Source: CAJQQY01 sp045106765 (GTDB taxonomy: Bacteria; Bacteroidota; Bacteroidia; Chitinophagales; Saprospiraceae). Taken from it: DNA of 64,000 nucleotides. Position 1 is the stretch's first letter; every line of letters begins with the position of its first letter. The stretch is from positions 26,472-90,471 of the forward strand of contig JBGCFD010000072.1 in assembly GCA_045106765.1 (NCBI GenBank), given 5' to 3'. The translations under genes were made by a program, and so were the position numbers. The notes under the pieces are model-generated. The model ran no database searches. It was not told the origin of the DNA and was given only the letters and a program-made list of their open reading frames with translations. This document shows positions 16,927 through 25,695 of this stretch, piece by piece.

Positions 16927-18453
16927 ATGAAAAGAGATTTTTTAATTAATGGCCTGATTGCCTTGTTGGTTTCAGTAACTACGATTGGTGCGTTTTTATG
17001 GAAAAATGATAATCAAACAATCAAAATAGAACATATCAATAGTACTCCAGCGAGCAAAGCTATTTATACTTTGGACGAAAATGGAAAAACGATTCCATTA
17101 GATTTTACTCGTTCTGCACAAACGGTTATGGATGCCGTTGTTCATATTAAATCCACTCAAACATTTAGAAATAGTAACCGACCTCAAGTTTACCAAGGAC
17201 AACCAATGCCTGATCTATTTAAAGATTTTTTTGGAAATGGAGGACAGAGTCCATTTTTCCGATTTGAAAATAAAGCTCCTAAGCGAAATCGTAAAAGTAA
17301 TCCTCAAGTAAGAATGGGAACAGGTTCTGGAGTTATTATTAACGATCAAGGTTACATTGTAACTAATAATCATGTGGTGGCAGAAGCAGATGACTTGGAA
17401 GTGACACTACATGATAATAGAACTTTTAAAGCAACAATTATAGGAACTGATCCATCAACAGATTTGGCAGTAATTCAAATCAAAGGAGATGGATTACCGA
17501 CGCTACCTTTGGTGAATAGTGATGAAGTAAAAGTAGGTGAATGGGTACTTGCTGTTGGAAATCCAATGGGATTGAATTCAACGGTGACCGCAGGAATCGT
17601 AAGTGCAAAAGCAAGAAATATCAATATTCTAAAAGAGCAATTTGCCGTAGAATCATTTATTCAAACCGACGCGGCAATTAACCCTGGAAATAGTGGAGGA
17701 GCATTAGTCAATTTAGATGGCGGACTAGTCGGAATCAATACTGCTATTGCTAGTCCAACGGGAAGTTATTCAGGATATGGATTTGCTGTGCCGAGTAATA
17801 TAGTCAGCAAAGTAGTGGAAGATTTATTGAAGTACGGAAGCGTGCAACGAGGAGTTTTAGGAATTATGATTCGATCGTTAGATGGAAATTTAGCGAAAGA
17901 AAAAGATCTCAATATTAATACTGGAGTTTACGTAGATAGTTTGTTTGAAAATAGTGCCGCCGAATCTGCGGGTATTCAAGTGGGAGATGTAATTGTTGAT
18001 ATTGACAATAAAAAAATAAAAACTTCGCCTGAGTTGCAAGAGGTAGTTGCTCGACATCGTCCAGGTGATGAAATCAAAATTATCATTAATCGTGATGGTA
18101 AAGAAATGGGAATGAAAGTAACTCTGAAGGATAAAGATGGTGGAAAAACCATCGCTGAAAAAGAGCACAAAGAAACTCTTTCGATTTTAGGAGCAGCGTT
18201 CAAAACCTTAGACAAAAAAGTGGCTCGCAAATTAGACATTAATGGAGGAGTAAAAGTAGAAAAACTCTATGCTGGGAAACTTCGAAAATATACCGATATA
18301 CGAGAAGGATTTATCATCACTAAAGTTGATGGGCAAAAAATTAAAGAGCTTGACGATTTAGTAGATGTTTTGAAAAAGAAAAAAGGCGGAGTGATGTTAG
18401 AAGGCGTTTATGAAGATATTCCTGGTGAATATTATTATGCTTTCGGGATGTAA
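16927..18453 (+). CDS. HtrA/DegP/DegQ-family periplasmic serine protease
   Basis: A 508-residue protein with one N-terminal hydrophobic segment (about 7-25), an uncleaved anchor or a signal peptide. The trypsin-like domain has the triad His149 (TNNHVV), Asp179 (STDLAV) and Ser256 (NPGNSGGALV). A proline- and Phe-rich LA-loop-like segment precedes it (about 85-120). A PDZ domain follows at about 305-395 (GVLGIMI; AGIQVGDVIVDID), and a second, more divergent PDZ-like domain at about 415-508 (REGFIITKVDGQKI). These proteases degrade misfolded envelope proteins. Placed after hsp20 and before a small unknown gene, matching an envelope or heat-stress group. Confidence 0.95.
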   Translation: MKRDFLINGLIALLVSVTTIGAFLWKNDNQTIKIEHINSTPASKAIYTLDENGKTIPLDFTRSAQTVMDAVVHIKSTQTFRNSNRPQVYQGQPMPDLFKDFFGNGGQSPFFRFENKAPKRNRKSNPQVRMGTGSGVIINDQGYIVTNNHVVAEADDLEVTLHDNRTFKATIIGTDPSTDLAVIQIKGDGLPTLPLVNSDEVKVGEWVLAVGNPMGLNSTVTAGIVSAKARNINILKEQFAVESFIQTDAAINPGNSGGALVNLDGGLVGINTAIASPTGSYSGYGFAVPSNIVSKVVEDLLKYGSVQRGVLGIMIRSLDGNLAKEKDLNINTGVYVDSLFENSAAESAGIQVGDVIVDIDNKKIKTSPELQEVVARHRPGDEIKIIINRDGKEMGMKVTLKDKDGGKTIAEKEHKETLSILGAAFKTLDKKVARKLDINGGVKVEKLYAGKLRKYTDIREGFIITKVDGQKIKELDDLVDVLKKKKGGVMLEGVYEDIPGEYYYAFGM

Positions 18454-18470
18454 GAATTTATAAAACTGAT

Positions 18471-18503
18471 ACACTTTCGAGAGTTACTTTCTCTCGAAAG
18501 TGT
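18471..18503 (+). terminator. Perfect 13-bp hairpin after the HtrA gene
   Basis: ACACTTTCGAGAG (18471-18483) pairs with CTCTCGAAAGTGT (18491-18503) around a 7-base loop. No strong T-run follows, so it may stabilise the mRNA 3' end or only partly terminate before the next gene. Confidence 0.5.
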
Positions 18504-18543
18504 TAGCATAACTATAATTATTTTTTCACTAAAAATTGATAAG

Positions 18544-18990
18544 ATGATGAAACAAGAAATTGAAAAAATAGAAACTTTAGAATTTATTACTAAGCATAAT
18601 GAGTGCAAAAAATGGTTATCCGAAATTGAGACATGGGAAAGTGGAAGTCAATTTATGAGAGACCTGTTGTTAAAATTTATAGTAAAGTTAAATGACGAAA
18701 ATAGGACTTTGAAAATAAGAACATTTCACAATGATTTGGATGGAGTATTGCAGAGAAGTATAGAATGGTTGCGTAAAAAAATTAATCTTCAATCTTCTTA
18801 TATCAAATTTTATTTTAAAAAGAACCATCTCAAAAACCCTACTGATGTAAGAATACAACATGATTTACTTCGAAAAGAGGTTGATCAACTTCGAGAAACT
18901 TATTTGGAATTAAGAAGTGAGTTTTTTGATTTAATCAAACCAGTACTCAAAAAAAGAAGAAGTCAAAAAGGACCAAGAAGAGCAGCTTAA
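18544..18990 (+). CDS. Unknown cytosolic helical protein (148 aa)
   Basis: I do not recognise this protein. It has no signal or membrane segment and is rich in Lys, Glu and Leu, with long amphipathic helices (for example about 100-130, DLLRKEVDQLRETYLELRSE, with heptad-like Leu spacing), so a helical bundle or coiled coil is likely. The C-terminus is strongly basic (KKRRSQKGPRRAA), which might contact nucleic acid. Met1 and Met2 are adjacent ATGs and either may be used. It follows the HtrA gene by 90 bases with a hairpin between, and is followed by a 53-codon frame; a stress role by association is only a guess. Confidence 0.65.
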   Translation: MMKQEIEKIETLEFITKHNECKKWLSEIETWESGSQFMRDLLLKFIVKLNDENRTLKIRTFHNDLDGVLQRSIEWLRKKINLQSSYIKFYFKKNHLKNPTDVRIQHDLLRKEVDQLRETYLELRSEFFDLIKPVLKKRRSQKGPRRAA

Positions 18991-19019
18991 ATTTTTTTAA
19001 TTTTAATAAATGAATAAAA

Positions 19020-19181
19020 ATGATTTCGAATAAAATGAAAATAAAACTTTTAGAAAAAAGACCCGATAAAGTGAAACTGAAATTTCCTTCTATTGAAATT
19101 CCAATACAAGTTTCTCAACGATATTTCAAAAAAATAAAGAAGAGTGATCAATATGAAATTGAGGGAGAACAAGTACGCTAG
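19020..19181 (+). CDS. Small basic protein (53 aa), hypothetical
   Basis: An open frame from ATG at 19020 to TAG at 19181; an in-frame ATG at 19035 gives a 48-residue version. The product is lysine-rich with alternating hydrophobic residues (KLKFPSIEIPIQVS), a beta-rich pattern. It sits 29 bases after the 148-residue protein and 39 bases before a clear terminator, the position expected of a last operon gene. Codon use resembles its neighbours. I recognise no family. Confidence 0.5.
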   Translation: MISNKMKIKLLEKRPDKVKLKFPSIEIPIQVSQRYFKKIKKSDQYEIEGEQVR

Positions 19182-19220
19182 AATATAGAGAATCGTTTTA
19201 TGGGATTATAACTAGGTTGG

Positions 19221-19260
19221 AAGGAGAGTTCTTTGAAGTAATTCTCCTTTCTCCTTTTTT
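19221..19260 (+). terminator. Rho-independent terminator
   Basis: AAGGAGA (19221-19227) pairs with TCTCCTT (19243-19249), followed by a pyrimidine run ending in six T. It closes the hsp20/htrA/small-protein region and lies just before the convergent agmatinase-family gene. Confidence 0.65.
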
Positions 19261-19264
19261 TGAT

Positions 19265-20041
19265 TTACAGCATTTTTCCCAAAATCTCCTTCATCATTTT
19301 CGCTGCCAAAAACGCAGTCATTTTTTGAAAATCCCGCTTCGGATTATATTCCACAATGTCTGCTCCAACCACTTCACAATTTATATTTTGAATTAAATCA
19401 ATTACTTGTCGGGAAGTCATTCCACCGGGTTCGTGATGCGAAACACCTGGCGCAAAAGCAGGATCGAATGCATCCATATCTAAAGAAATATACAATGGAT
19501 TTTCAAATGTTGGAATTTTGTTAAGATCCAAATTTTTCATTTCGTGAATATCGACCTGAAATTTTTTGGCTTGTTCTGCTTGATGAGTATTCAATGTTCG
19601 GATGCCGACTTGCACTAACTTTACAGCAAATCTATTTTCCATAATTCTGGCAAATGGACAAGCATGAGAATATTTATCTCCTTCAAAATCATCGTACAAA
19701 TCTGCATGTGCATCGATATGCAAAATATCTAATTTTGGATATTTCTGATGATGTGCTTTGATGATGGGGAAAGTTACTGAATGGTCTCCGCCAAGGGTGA
19801 ATATTTTTCCACCTCCTTCTAAATGATTGGAGGTGATGGTTTCGATGTCAAAATAATTTTCGATTTTAAAATCACCTTTGTCTTCAATGTGGGAAGTCTC
19901 GATGGTGATTCCATTTTCTGAAAAAAGATTCATCGAACCAGAATTTAAGGCTTCTCGAATGAGTGGAGGTGCGAGACTTGGGCCTTTTTGATAGGAAGAT
20001 TTTTCGTCGTATTGAATACCTTGGATGGTTATTTTTTGCAT
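19265..20041 (-). CDS. Agmatinase/arginase-family ureohydrolase
   Basis: A 258-residue cytosolic enzyme of the ureohydrolase fold. All six manganese ligands are visible: His87 (GGDHSVTFP), Asp110/His112/Asp114 (HIDAHADLYDD) and Asp188/Asp190 (ISLDMDAFDPAFAPG). Members hydrolyse the guanidino group of agmatine, arginine or related compounds to urea and an amine. The SLDMDAFDPAFAPGVSHHEPGG stretch and size are closer to agmatinase (SpeB) than to arginase, suggesting polyamine synthesis, but substrate cannot be fixed by eye. It overlaps no neighbour; an imperfect inverted repeat lies just upstream (20059-20189). Confidence 0.9.
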   Translation of the reverse strand: MQKITIQGIQYDEKSSYQKGPSLAPPLIREALNSGSMNLFSENGITIETSHIEDKGDFKIENYFDIETITSNHLEGGGKIFTLGGDHSVTFPIIKAHHQKYPKLDILHIDAHADLYDDFEGDKYSHACPFARIMENRFAVKLVQVGIRTLNTHQAEQAKKFQVDIHEMKNLDLNKIPTFENPLYISLDMDAFDPAFAPGVSHHEPGGMTSRQVIDLIQNINCEVVGADIVEYNPKRDFQKMTAFLAAKMMKEILGKML

Positions 20042-20058
20042 TAGTTTTTTTAGTAAAC

Positions 20059-20189
20059 ACGTGGTGGCCTGCTTTAGCTGACCTGAAAAAAGAGCAAAGC
20101 GATTTTTCTACAAAAATACAATCGGTATATTTTTTTAGTGACGCCCATAATTATTATTTTTCTAGGTCTGCTAAAGCAGACAACTACGT
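20059..20189. repeat. Imperfect inverted repeat with 26-base arms
   Basis: The arm at 20059-20084 (ACGTGGTGGCCTGCTTTAGC onward) matches the reverse complement of 20164-20189 at about 21 of 26 positions, around a 79-base AT-rich centre. The outer end shares the CACGTAGTTG motif with bases 31402-31411. It fills the space between two minus-strand genes and is non-coding. It could be a MITE-like or REP-like element or a processed hairpin. Confidence 0.5.
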
Positions 20190-20190
20190 A

Positions 20191-21570
20191 TTATTTGGAA
20201 ATCACCAACTTCTCCACCATCTCTTTTTCCCCAATTCTAACTTTTCCAAAATAAAATCCATTTGCCAAAAAACTCAAATCGATCATTTCAGAACTAGAAG
20301 TCAACACCTGTTGAAACATATTTCTTCCAGACAAATCAGTCACTTCAATTGTCATTTTTTCATTCGTCACTTCATCCATTCTTATATTAAAAACACCGTT
20401 GGTCGATGGATTTGGAAAAATTGTAAATGTATTGTTGGAAATTAAATTCTCATTTGAAGAAAGTGTTTCATCAAAATTTAAAATATGTAATCCATATTTT
20501 CGATCCGATGCGATTATATTTCCTGAAGGCAAAAAAGGATAAACTCCCCAGCAACCAAAATAACCAGCATAATTCACATTGTTGGGAAAGGTATCGTAGT
20601 AACCTGCCAAAGTCGGATTGGTTTTGTCTGTTAAATCGATCACTTGCACACCATCTTCATAATAAGAAATAAATGCATAATTCCCTTTGATAAATGGATT
20701 GTGAGGTGTATTAAAACTACTATCAAAAGTCAGCAATGGAAACTGAAAATAATCTCCCGCTAATTCGATTGAGCCATTATCAAGCATAGATAAATCTGCA
20801 ATTCCTAATGGCAAGCCTTGTGGAACTTCCTCAGCAAAAATCGCATAGGTTCCATCTTCCGAAAGCCAACTACTATGATTGTATCCATTTGTTGCTAAAT
20901 TCGCTTTTAAGACTGGAATTGCTGGATCAGTATAATCCCACACATAATATCCATTCCATCCATGAGAACAATAAGCCAAATTATCTTTGACATAAACGTC
21001 ATGAACATAGCCTCCTCCCGCTAAAGAACTATTCCCGATCATTTGTGGTTGAGTAGGATCTGCTGTCAAGTCCAAAACTATTAATCCGTTGTTAACGGTG
21101 TTCGTCCCAGCGGCAAACATTTTTCCATTTTCATCAATAAAAATATTATGTGCTTTTTCGAAAAAATCTAAATTTCGATTTACGAGTGAGACTGAATTGG
21201 GTAAATCACTCAAATCAAAAATCATCAACCCTTCTCCATTTCCCTCACTCACCGCATAAGCATAATTTCCGTAAACTTTAATGTCTCGCCAAACTGTCGT
21301 GTCAGTTCCCAAAATCTGGTCAATTAAAATTGGGTTTTGTGGTTCCGTCACATCAAAAAAATGAATGTAAGCTGCACTTCCTACGATGGCATATTCTCGA
21401 TCATTGGCAGCATATCCCCAAATATCATTGAAGACTTTTTGATCTGATCCATCAGCTGAAGGAATCGTATTGTCATCATAATGTCCCAATAATTCCATGT
21501 TAAAAGCTACTTGAGCATTGATTTGGATAAAGGAAATGGAAAGAAGAAGAAGGAATAAATATTTTTTCAT
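20191..21570 (-). CDS. LVIVD-repeat (choice-of-anchor B type) secreted protein with T9SS type A tail
   Basis: A 459-residue protein: signal peptide (1-19), then a beta-propeller made of LVIVD-type repeats (about 25-370), with blades such as GYVHDVYVKDNLAYCSHGWN, YFDV/FFDVTEPQNPILID and VQVIDLTDKTNPTLAGYY. A type A sorting tail follows (about 385-459: FTIFPNPSTNGVFNI, LSGRNMFQQ, LANGFYFGKV, VEKLVISK). Family function is unknown; the propeller is typical of surface binding. Exported by the T9SS and anchored or released at the surface. It stands alone, divergent from the PorV-like pair across a 375-base gap. Confidence 0.88.
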   Translation of the reverse strand: MKKYLFLLLLSISFIQINAQVAFNMELLGHYDDNTIPSADGSDQKVFNDIWGYAANDREYAIVGSAAYIHFFDVTEPQNPILIDQILGTDTTVWRDIKVYGNYAYAVSEGNGEGLMIFDLSDLPNSVSLVNRNLDFFEKAHNIFIDENGKMFAAGTNTVNNGLIVLDLTADPTQPQMIGNSSLAGGGYVHDVYVKDNLAYCSHGWNGYYVWDYTDPAIPVLKANLATNGYNHSSWLSEDGTYAIFAEEVPQGLPLGIADLSMLDNGSIELAGDYFQFPLLTFDSSFNTPHNPFIKGNYAFISYYEDGVQVIDLTDKTNPTLAGYYDTFPNNVNYAGYFGCWGVYPFLPSGNIIASDRKYGLHILNFDETLSSNENLISNNTFTIFPNPSTNGVFNIRMDEVTNEKMTIEVTDLSGRNMFQQVLTSSSEMIDLSFLANGFYFGKVRIGEKEMVEKLVISK

Positions 21571-21945
21571 GTTAGAATTTTTCTTTAAAAATAAATCTAA
21601 AGGTAAGCAGTAATTTTTTTATTCAATACCTTTGTTTTTTAGCTGACATTAAAAAACAAATAGTGACCGCTTTTTTTCGTTTTTTTGACAAAAATCAAGG
21701 AAGTTTTTGGGAATGGTTAAAGGAATTCACACTTGGTACATATATTGATTTAATTTAAGGTGATCTTTTTAATCAAAATCAATTTTAACAAATACTCCAA
21801 ACTGCCTTTTGCCGTTTAAAAAAAGATAAATCTTTCTAATAAAACTAACTAAGATTTAAAATAAATCGTTTTTAAATAAAGTTTGTGGTCATTTTTTTTT
21901 TGACTAAATACACGAAACTTATCTAAAAACAAAATAATAATGTAA
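21571..21945. other. Divergent intergenic region, no gene
   Basis: AT-rich 375-base region between the LVIVD gene (minus) and the PorV-like pair (plus). It should hold both promoters. A TACCTTTG at 21627-21634 fits the Bacteroidota -7 consensus but lies over 300 bases from the plus-strand start and has no -33 TTG, so I give it little weight. No RNA gene seen. Confidence 0.5.
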
Positions 21946-23070
21946 ATGCAACAGCTTGACAATTTTAAAAAAAGTATAATTGTTTTTTTCCTATTGATCT
22001 TGAGTACTCAATGGTCCTTTTCCCAAAAATATAGTAATGAATTTTTATCCATAGGATTAAGTGCAAGAGCTCAGGCAATGGGGAATTCTTTTGTGGCTAC
22101 GGTAGATGATGTGACTGCAGGTTTTTGGAATCCAGCAGCTTTGGCATCAATAGATATGACCAATGGAATTCAAATCGGAGCACAACATGCAGAGTGGTTT
22201 GGTGGAATTGGAAAATATGATTACCTCGGATTTGCGATGCCTTTTGACAATAACAAAAGAGCATTAGGCTTGTCAATGATTAGATTTGGAATCGATGATA
22301 TTCCTAATACTTTAAGTCTTTACGAAGATGATGGTTCGGTGAATTATGATAATATCAAACCATTCTCAGCAGCAGATTATGCCTTTTTATTTTCCTATGC
22401 TCAAAAAGTACACACAGATGGAGGAGAATTATTTTTGGGAGGAAATGTAAAAGTAGTGCATCGTTCGATTGGACCATTTGCCAAGTCTTGGGGTTTTGGT
22501 ATAGATGCATCGGTAAAGTATCACTACGGAAAATGGAAGTTTGGAGCATTATTAAAAGACATTTCTAATACGTTTAATGCTTGGAGTTTTGATTTTACAG
22601 AAGATGAGAAAGTAGTTTTAGATTTAACCGATAATACTATTCCCATCAAATCTTTAGAGGTAACACGACCACAAATTACGTTGGCTGCAGCTCGTAATTT
22701 TGATTTTGGAAAAGTAGGTTTAACTGCTGAATTAGATATGACTATGTTTATGGATGGTAAACGAAATACCTTGATTAGTTCTTATCCATTTAGTTTTGAT
22801 CCAACGATAGGCTTTGAGGCAGATTATAAAAAATTCGTATTTTTGAGGGCAGGAATCAATAATGTTCAAGAAGATTCAGATTTAGGAGGAGAACGGTTTT
22901 GGACGATGCAACCAAATATGGGAGTTGGTTTGAAATTATATAAACTTCGATTGGATTATGCATTTACGGACATTGGAGATAATGCAAATGGAACTTATTC
23001 TCATGTAATTTCGATGGTACTTGACCTTGATTTTAAATATTTAAAAAAGGCAGGTCAAAAGTCAAACTAA
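21946..23070 (+). CDS. PorV/PorQ-family outer-membrane protein (first of a tandem pair)
   Basis: A 374-residue predicted 14-strand-type barrel with a signal peptide that ends near FSQ. The N-terminal signature of PorV/PorQ proteins is present: FLSIGLSARAQAMGNSFVAT followed by GFWNPAAL. PorV is the T9SS shuttle protein that binds cargo tails and delivers them to the PorU sortase; PorV/PorQ paralogues can serve other cargo. The start is preceded by a long AT-rich leader. The next gene begins 4 bases after the stop and is a paralogue along its whole length, so the two arose by tandem duplication and are cotranscribed. Confidence 0.88.
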   Translation: MQQLDNFKKSIIVFFLLILSTQWSFSQKYSNEFLSIGLSARAQAMGNSFVATVDDVTAGFWNPAALASIDMTNGIQIGAQHAEWFGGIGKYDYLGFAMPFDNNKRALGLSMIRFGIDDIPNTLSLYEDDGSVNYDNIKPFSAADYAFLFSYAQKVHTDGGELFLGGNVKVVHRSIGPFAKSWGFGIDASVKYHYGKWKFGALLKDISNTFNAWSFDFTEDEKVVLDLTDNTIPIKSLEVTRPQITLAAARNFDFGKVGLTAELDMTMFMDGKRNTLISSYPFSFDPTIGFEADYKKFVFLRAGINNVQEDSDLGGERFWTMQPNMGVGLKLYKLRLDYAFTDIGDNANGTYSHVISMVLDLDFKYLKKAGQKSN

Positions 23071-23074
23071 ATAA

Positions 23075-24190
23075 ATGAATCCTTTTTACCGAACTATTTT
23101 AATTTTAATTTTCAGCGTTTTAGTTTTCCAAACAATTGCTCAAACACCAAAATACAGCAATGAATTTTTGACAATTGGAGTGAGTGCTCGAGCTCATGGA
23201 ATGGGAAATGCTGTAGTTGCCAATGTCAATGATGTTCATGCAGGATTTTGGAATCCAGCAGGTTTGACGGAATTGAACAAACCATTCCAAGTTTCAGCGA
23301 TGCATGCTGAATGGTTTGCTGGAATTGCAAAATATGACTACCTCGGCATTGCCAAAAAAATCAATGCCAATCCAAAAAAAGAATCTACTTTTGGTTTTTC
23401 CCTCATTCGATTGGGAATTGATAATATTCCAAATACATTTTATTTAGTGAGTCCTGATGGCTCGATTAATTATGATAATGTGTCTGAATTTTCCGCGGCA
23501 GATTATGCGTTGATTTTTTCTTATGCTCAAAAAACACCGATTAAAAACTTGGCAGTTGGAGGCAATGCAAAAATCATCAGAAGAGTAATTGGCACTTTTG
23601 GAAATTCATGGGGATTTGGAATTGATTTGGGCTCGCAATATAAAATGGGCAATTGGCGATTTGGACTAATGGCTCGTGATATTTCATTTACATTTAATGG
23701 TTGGAAATTCAATTTGACTGATGATGAACAAGATGTTTTTCTTCGGACTGGAAATGAAATTCCAACGAGTACTTTGGAAATTACGACACCTCGAATTATT
23801 TTAGGTGCAGCTTGGGTCAAACAATTTACGCCCAAAATTTCTCTAGTGACGGAGTTGGATTTAGACTTCACAACGGATGGTAAACGGAATGTTTTGATTT
23901 CGGCTGGACCGTTGCAAGTTGATCCACATTTAGGATTTGAGGCTCGATATTCTGATTTCTTATTTCTTCGAGGAGGTATCAGTAATATTCAAAAAGCACG
24001 AGATGATGTGAATCCTGATAATTTTATATATACATTACAACCCAACTTAGGGATTGGTTTTAATTTAGGAAAATTCACCATTGATTATGCTTTTACAGAT
24101 ATTGGAAATGTATCGCAAGTATTATATTCGCATATATTTTCGGTGAAAATTGATTTCGAAAAACGAGATCCCATTGAGGATTTAAATTAA
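23075..24190 (+). CDS. PorV/PorQ-family outer-membrane protein (second of a tandem pair)
   Basis: A 371-residue paralogue of the preceding gene, colinear throughout: FLTIGVSARAHGMGNAVVAN, GFWNPAGL, SAADYALIFSYAQK, SWGFGIDLG, and a shared C-terminal DYAFTDIGN stretch. It has a signal peptide (to about residue 22, TIAQ). Both copies keep the family's N-terminal motif and full length, so neither looks decayed. It is expressed with the first copy (4-base gap), and a DinB-like gene follows 33 bases on. Which copy, if either, is the main PorV of this genome cannot be told, since the other T9SS genes are not in the window. Confidence 0.87.
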   Translation: MNPFYRTILILIFSVLVFQTIAQTPKYSNEFLTIGVSARAHGMGNAVVANVNDVHAGFWNPAGLTELNKPFQVSAMHAEWFAGIAKYDYLGIAKKINANPKKESTFGFSLIRLGIDNIPNTFYLVSPDGSINYDNVSEFSAADYALIFSYAQKTPIKNLAVGGNAKIIRRVIGTFGNSWGFGIDLGSQYKMGNWRFGLMARDISFTFNGWKFNLTDDEQDVFLRTGNEIPTSTLEITTPRIILGAAWVKQFTPKISLVTELDLDFTTDGKRNVLISAGPLQVDPHLGFEARYSDFLFLRGGISNIQKARDDVNPDNFIYTLQPNLGIGFNLGKFTIDYAFTDIGNVSQVLYSHIFSVKIDFEKRDPIEDLN

Positions 24191-24223
24191 AAATTTTACA
24201 AAACAAACGACCAATAATTTAAG

Positions 24224-24679
24224 ATGAAAAAACACTTCGAATACCAAAAGGTTACCCGCAACAATGTGTTAAAATTAATTGAAAATTTAGATTTAGCGCA
24301 GCTTAATAAAATTCCAGAAGGATTTAATAATAACCTTGCTTGGAACTTAGGACATATCGTTGCTACGCAGCAATTGCTTTGTTACGGATTGTCAAGTTTA
24401 TCAATGGAGTTAGATAATGACTTTATTGGAAAATATCGGAAAGGTTCTAAACCAGAAGGTGATATCACGCAAGCGGATTTAGATTTTATGAAAAATCAAA
24501 TGATCGTTTTGGCTGACAAAATGGAAGATGATTATGCCAACGGAATCTTCAAAGAGTACAAAGAATATACGACTAGTTTCAATGCAACTTTGAGTTCGGT
24601 GGAAGATGGGATCATTTTTAATAATATGCACGAAGCGATGCATTTAGGATTTATGATTGCTTTGAAAAAATTGGTTTGA
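24224..24679 (+). CDS. DinB-like four-helix protein
   Basis: A 151-residue all-helical protein of the DinB/YfiT-like superfamily. The three His expected for the metal site are His44 (NLGHIVATQQ) and His136 and His140 (MHEAMHLGFM). Many members are bacillithiol- or mycothiol-type transferases or have no known function; the substrate is not readable here. It lies 33 bases after the PorV-like pair and may be read from the same promoter. A hairpin (24684-24717) follows. The stop falls shortly before that repeat. Confidence 0.8.
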   Translation: MKKHFEYQKVTRNNVLKLIENLDLAQLNKIPEGFNNNLAWNLGHIVATQQLLCYGLSSLSMELDNDFIGKYRKGSKPEGDITQADLDFMKNQMIVLADKMEDDYANGIFKEYKEYTTSFNATLSSVEDGIIFNNMHEAMHLGFMIALKKLV

Positions 24680-24683
24680 TTCT

Positions 24684-24717
24684 TTGAATATCCAATAGCG
24701 AAGCATTCGATATTCAA
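24684..24717 (+). repeat. Short hairpin of the GAATATCCAATA family
   Basis: TTGAATATC (24684-24692) pairs perfectly with GATATTCAA (24709-24717). The left arm continues as GAATATCCAATA, shared with elements at 168-182 (inverted) and 3035-3049. Lies between the DinB-like and RluA genes. Confidence 0.45.
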
Positions 24718-24727
24718 TTATTAACTT

Positions 24728-25621
24728 ATGAAAATCCTCCAATCTCATATTGTCCCACCTAATACTTCTGCGGAAAGAATCAGCGAATATGCTCGAAAGG
24801 TTTTTCCCAACATTCCTTCCCGAAAAGGTATCAAAAAAGCCATCCTACGAAATGAAATTTTACTCAATGGGAAACCTGTCGAAACAGGGAGATGGGTGCA
24901 ACCTGGGAATCAAATTGATTGGATTGATTTGGAATTAAAAGCACCTAAAATTCTACCACTAAAATTAGAAGTTGTTTTTGAAGATGAACACTTGGCGGTC
25001 ATCAATAAACCTGCAGGGATCATCGTAAGTGGCAATCAATTTCGAACGGTAGAAAATGCACTTTTACATAATATTTCTAAGTCCATGGAAAAAAATGGTT
25101 TGCGAAAACCACGAGCAGTTCATCGTTTGGATAGTCCAACTTCAGGTTTACTTTTGGTGGCAAAAACTGCTTTGGCTCATCTGAAATTGAGTCAACAATT
25201 TGAGGCAAAAACAATCTCAAAAAAGTACCAAGCGATTGTAATTGGGGATATTGAGGAGCAAGGTATTTTGGGAAAAAATGTTGATGGAAAAACTGCCTTG
25301 ACTCATTTTAAAAAAATAAAAACAATTCCTTCCTTAAAAAATAAATGGCTCAGCCTAGTTGATTTATTTCCACAAACAGGCAGAACGCATCAGTTACGAA
25401 TTCATCTGTCTAATTTTGGATTTCCAATTTTAGGAGATGCATTGTATGGAAAAGAAGGATTGATTTTAAAACATAAAGGACTTTTTTTATGCGCAGTTGA
25501 GTTAGTTTTTTCTCATCCAAAAACGAACGAAAGGGTAGCCGTAAAAATCAATGCGCCCCAAAAGTATGAAACACTTTTGAGGCGCGAAGAAAGACGATGG
25601 ATTCGGTGGAATGATGATTAG
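24728..25621 (+). CDS. RluA-family pseudouridine synthase
   Basis: A 297-residue enzyme that converts uridine to pseudouridine in rRNA or tRNA. An S4-like RNA-binding segment lies at about residues 15-70 (KKAILRNEILLNGKPV). The catalytic domain begins near 80, with the KPAGIIV motif, and the catalytic Asp135 in HRLDSPTSGLLL. Motif III is present as QTGRTHQLRIHL followed by PILGDALYG. Length and order fit the RluA/RsuA superfamily; the target base is unknown. Convergent with the SprB-repeat gene. Confidence 0.92.
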   Translation: MKILQSHIVPPNTSAERISEYARKVFPNIPSRKGIKKAILRNEILLNGKPVETGRWVQPGNQIDWIDLELKAPKILPLKLEVVFEDEHLAVINKPAGIIVSGNQFRTVENALLHNISKSMEKNGLRKPRAVHRLDSPTSGLLLVAKTALAHLKLSQQFEAKTISKKYQAIVIGDIEEQGILGKNVDGKTALTHFKKIKTIPSLKNKWLSLVDLFPQTGRTHQLRIHLSNFGFPILGDALYGKEGLILKHKGLFLCAVELVFSHPKTNERVAVKINAPQKYETLLRREERRWIRWNDD

Positions 25622-25645
25622 GGGATTGGTTGATTGATCTATCAG

Positions 25646-25677
25646 ATAATCAGGATCTCGTTTGTAGTCCTGATTAT
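25646..25677. terminator. Hairpin between convergent genes
   Basis: ATAATCAGGA (25646-25655) pairs perfectly with TCCTGATTAT (25668-25677). No long T-run follows, but the position between the RluA and SprB-repeat stop codons suits a bidirectional terminator. It belongs to the AATCAGG/TAATCAG repeat family also seen at 32181-32256 and 49314-49375. Confidence 0.45.
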
Positions 25678-25695
25678 ATTCACCAATTAAATTAC

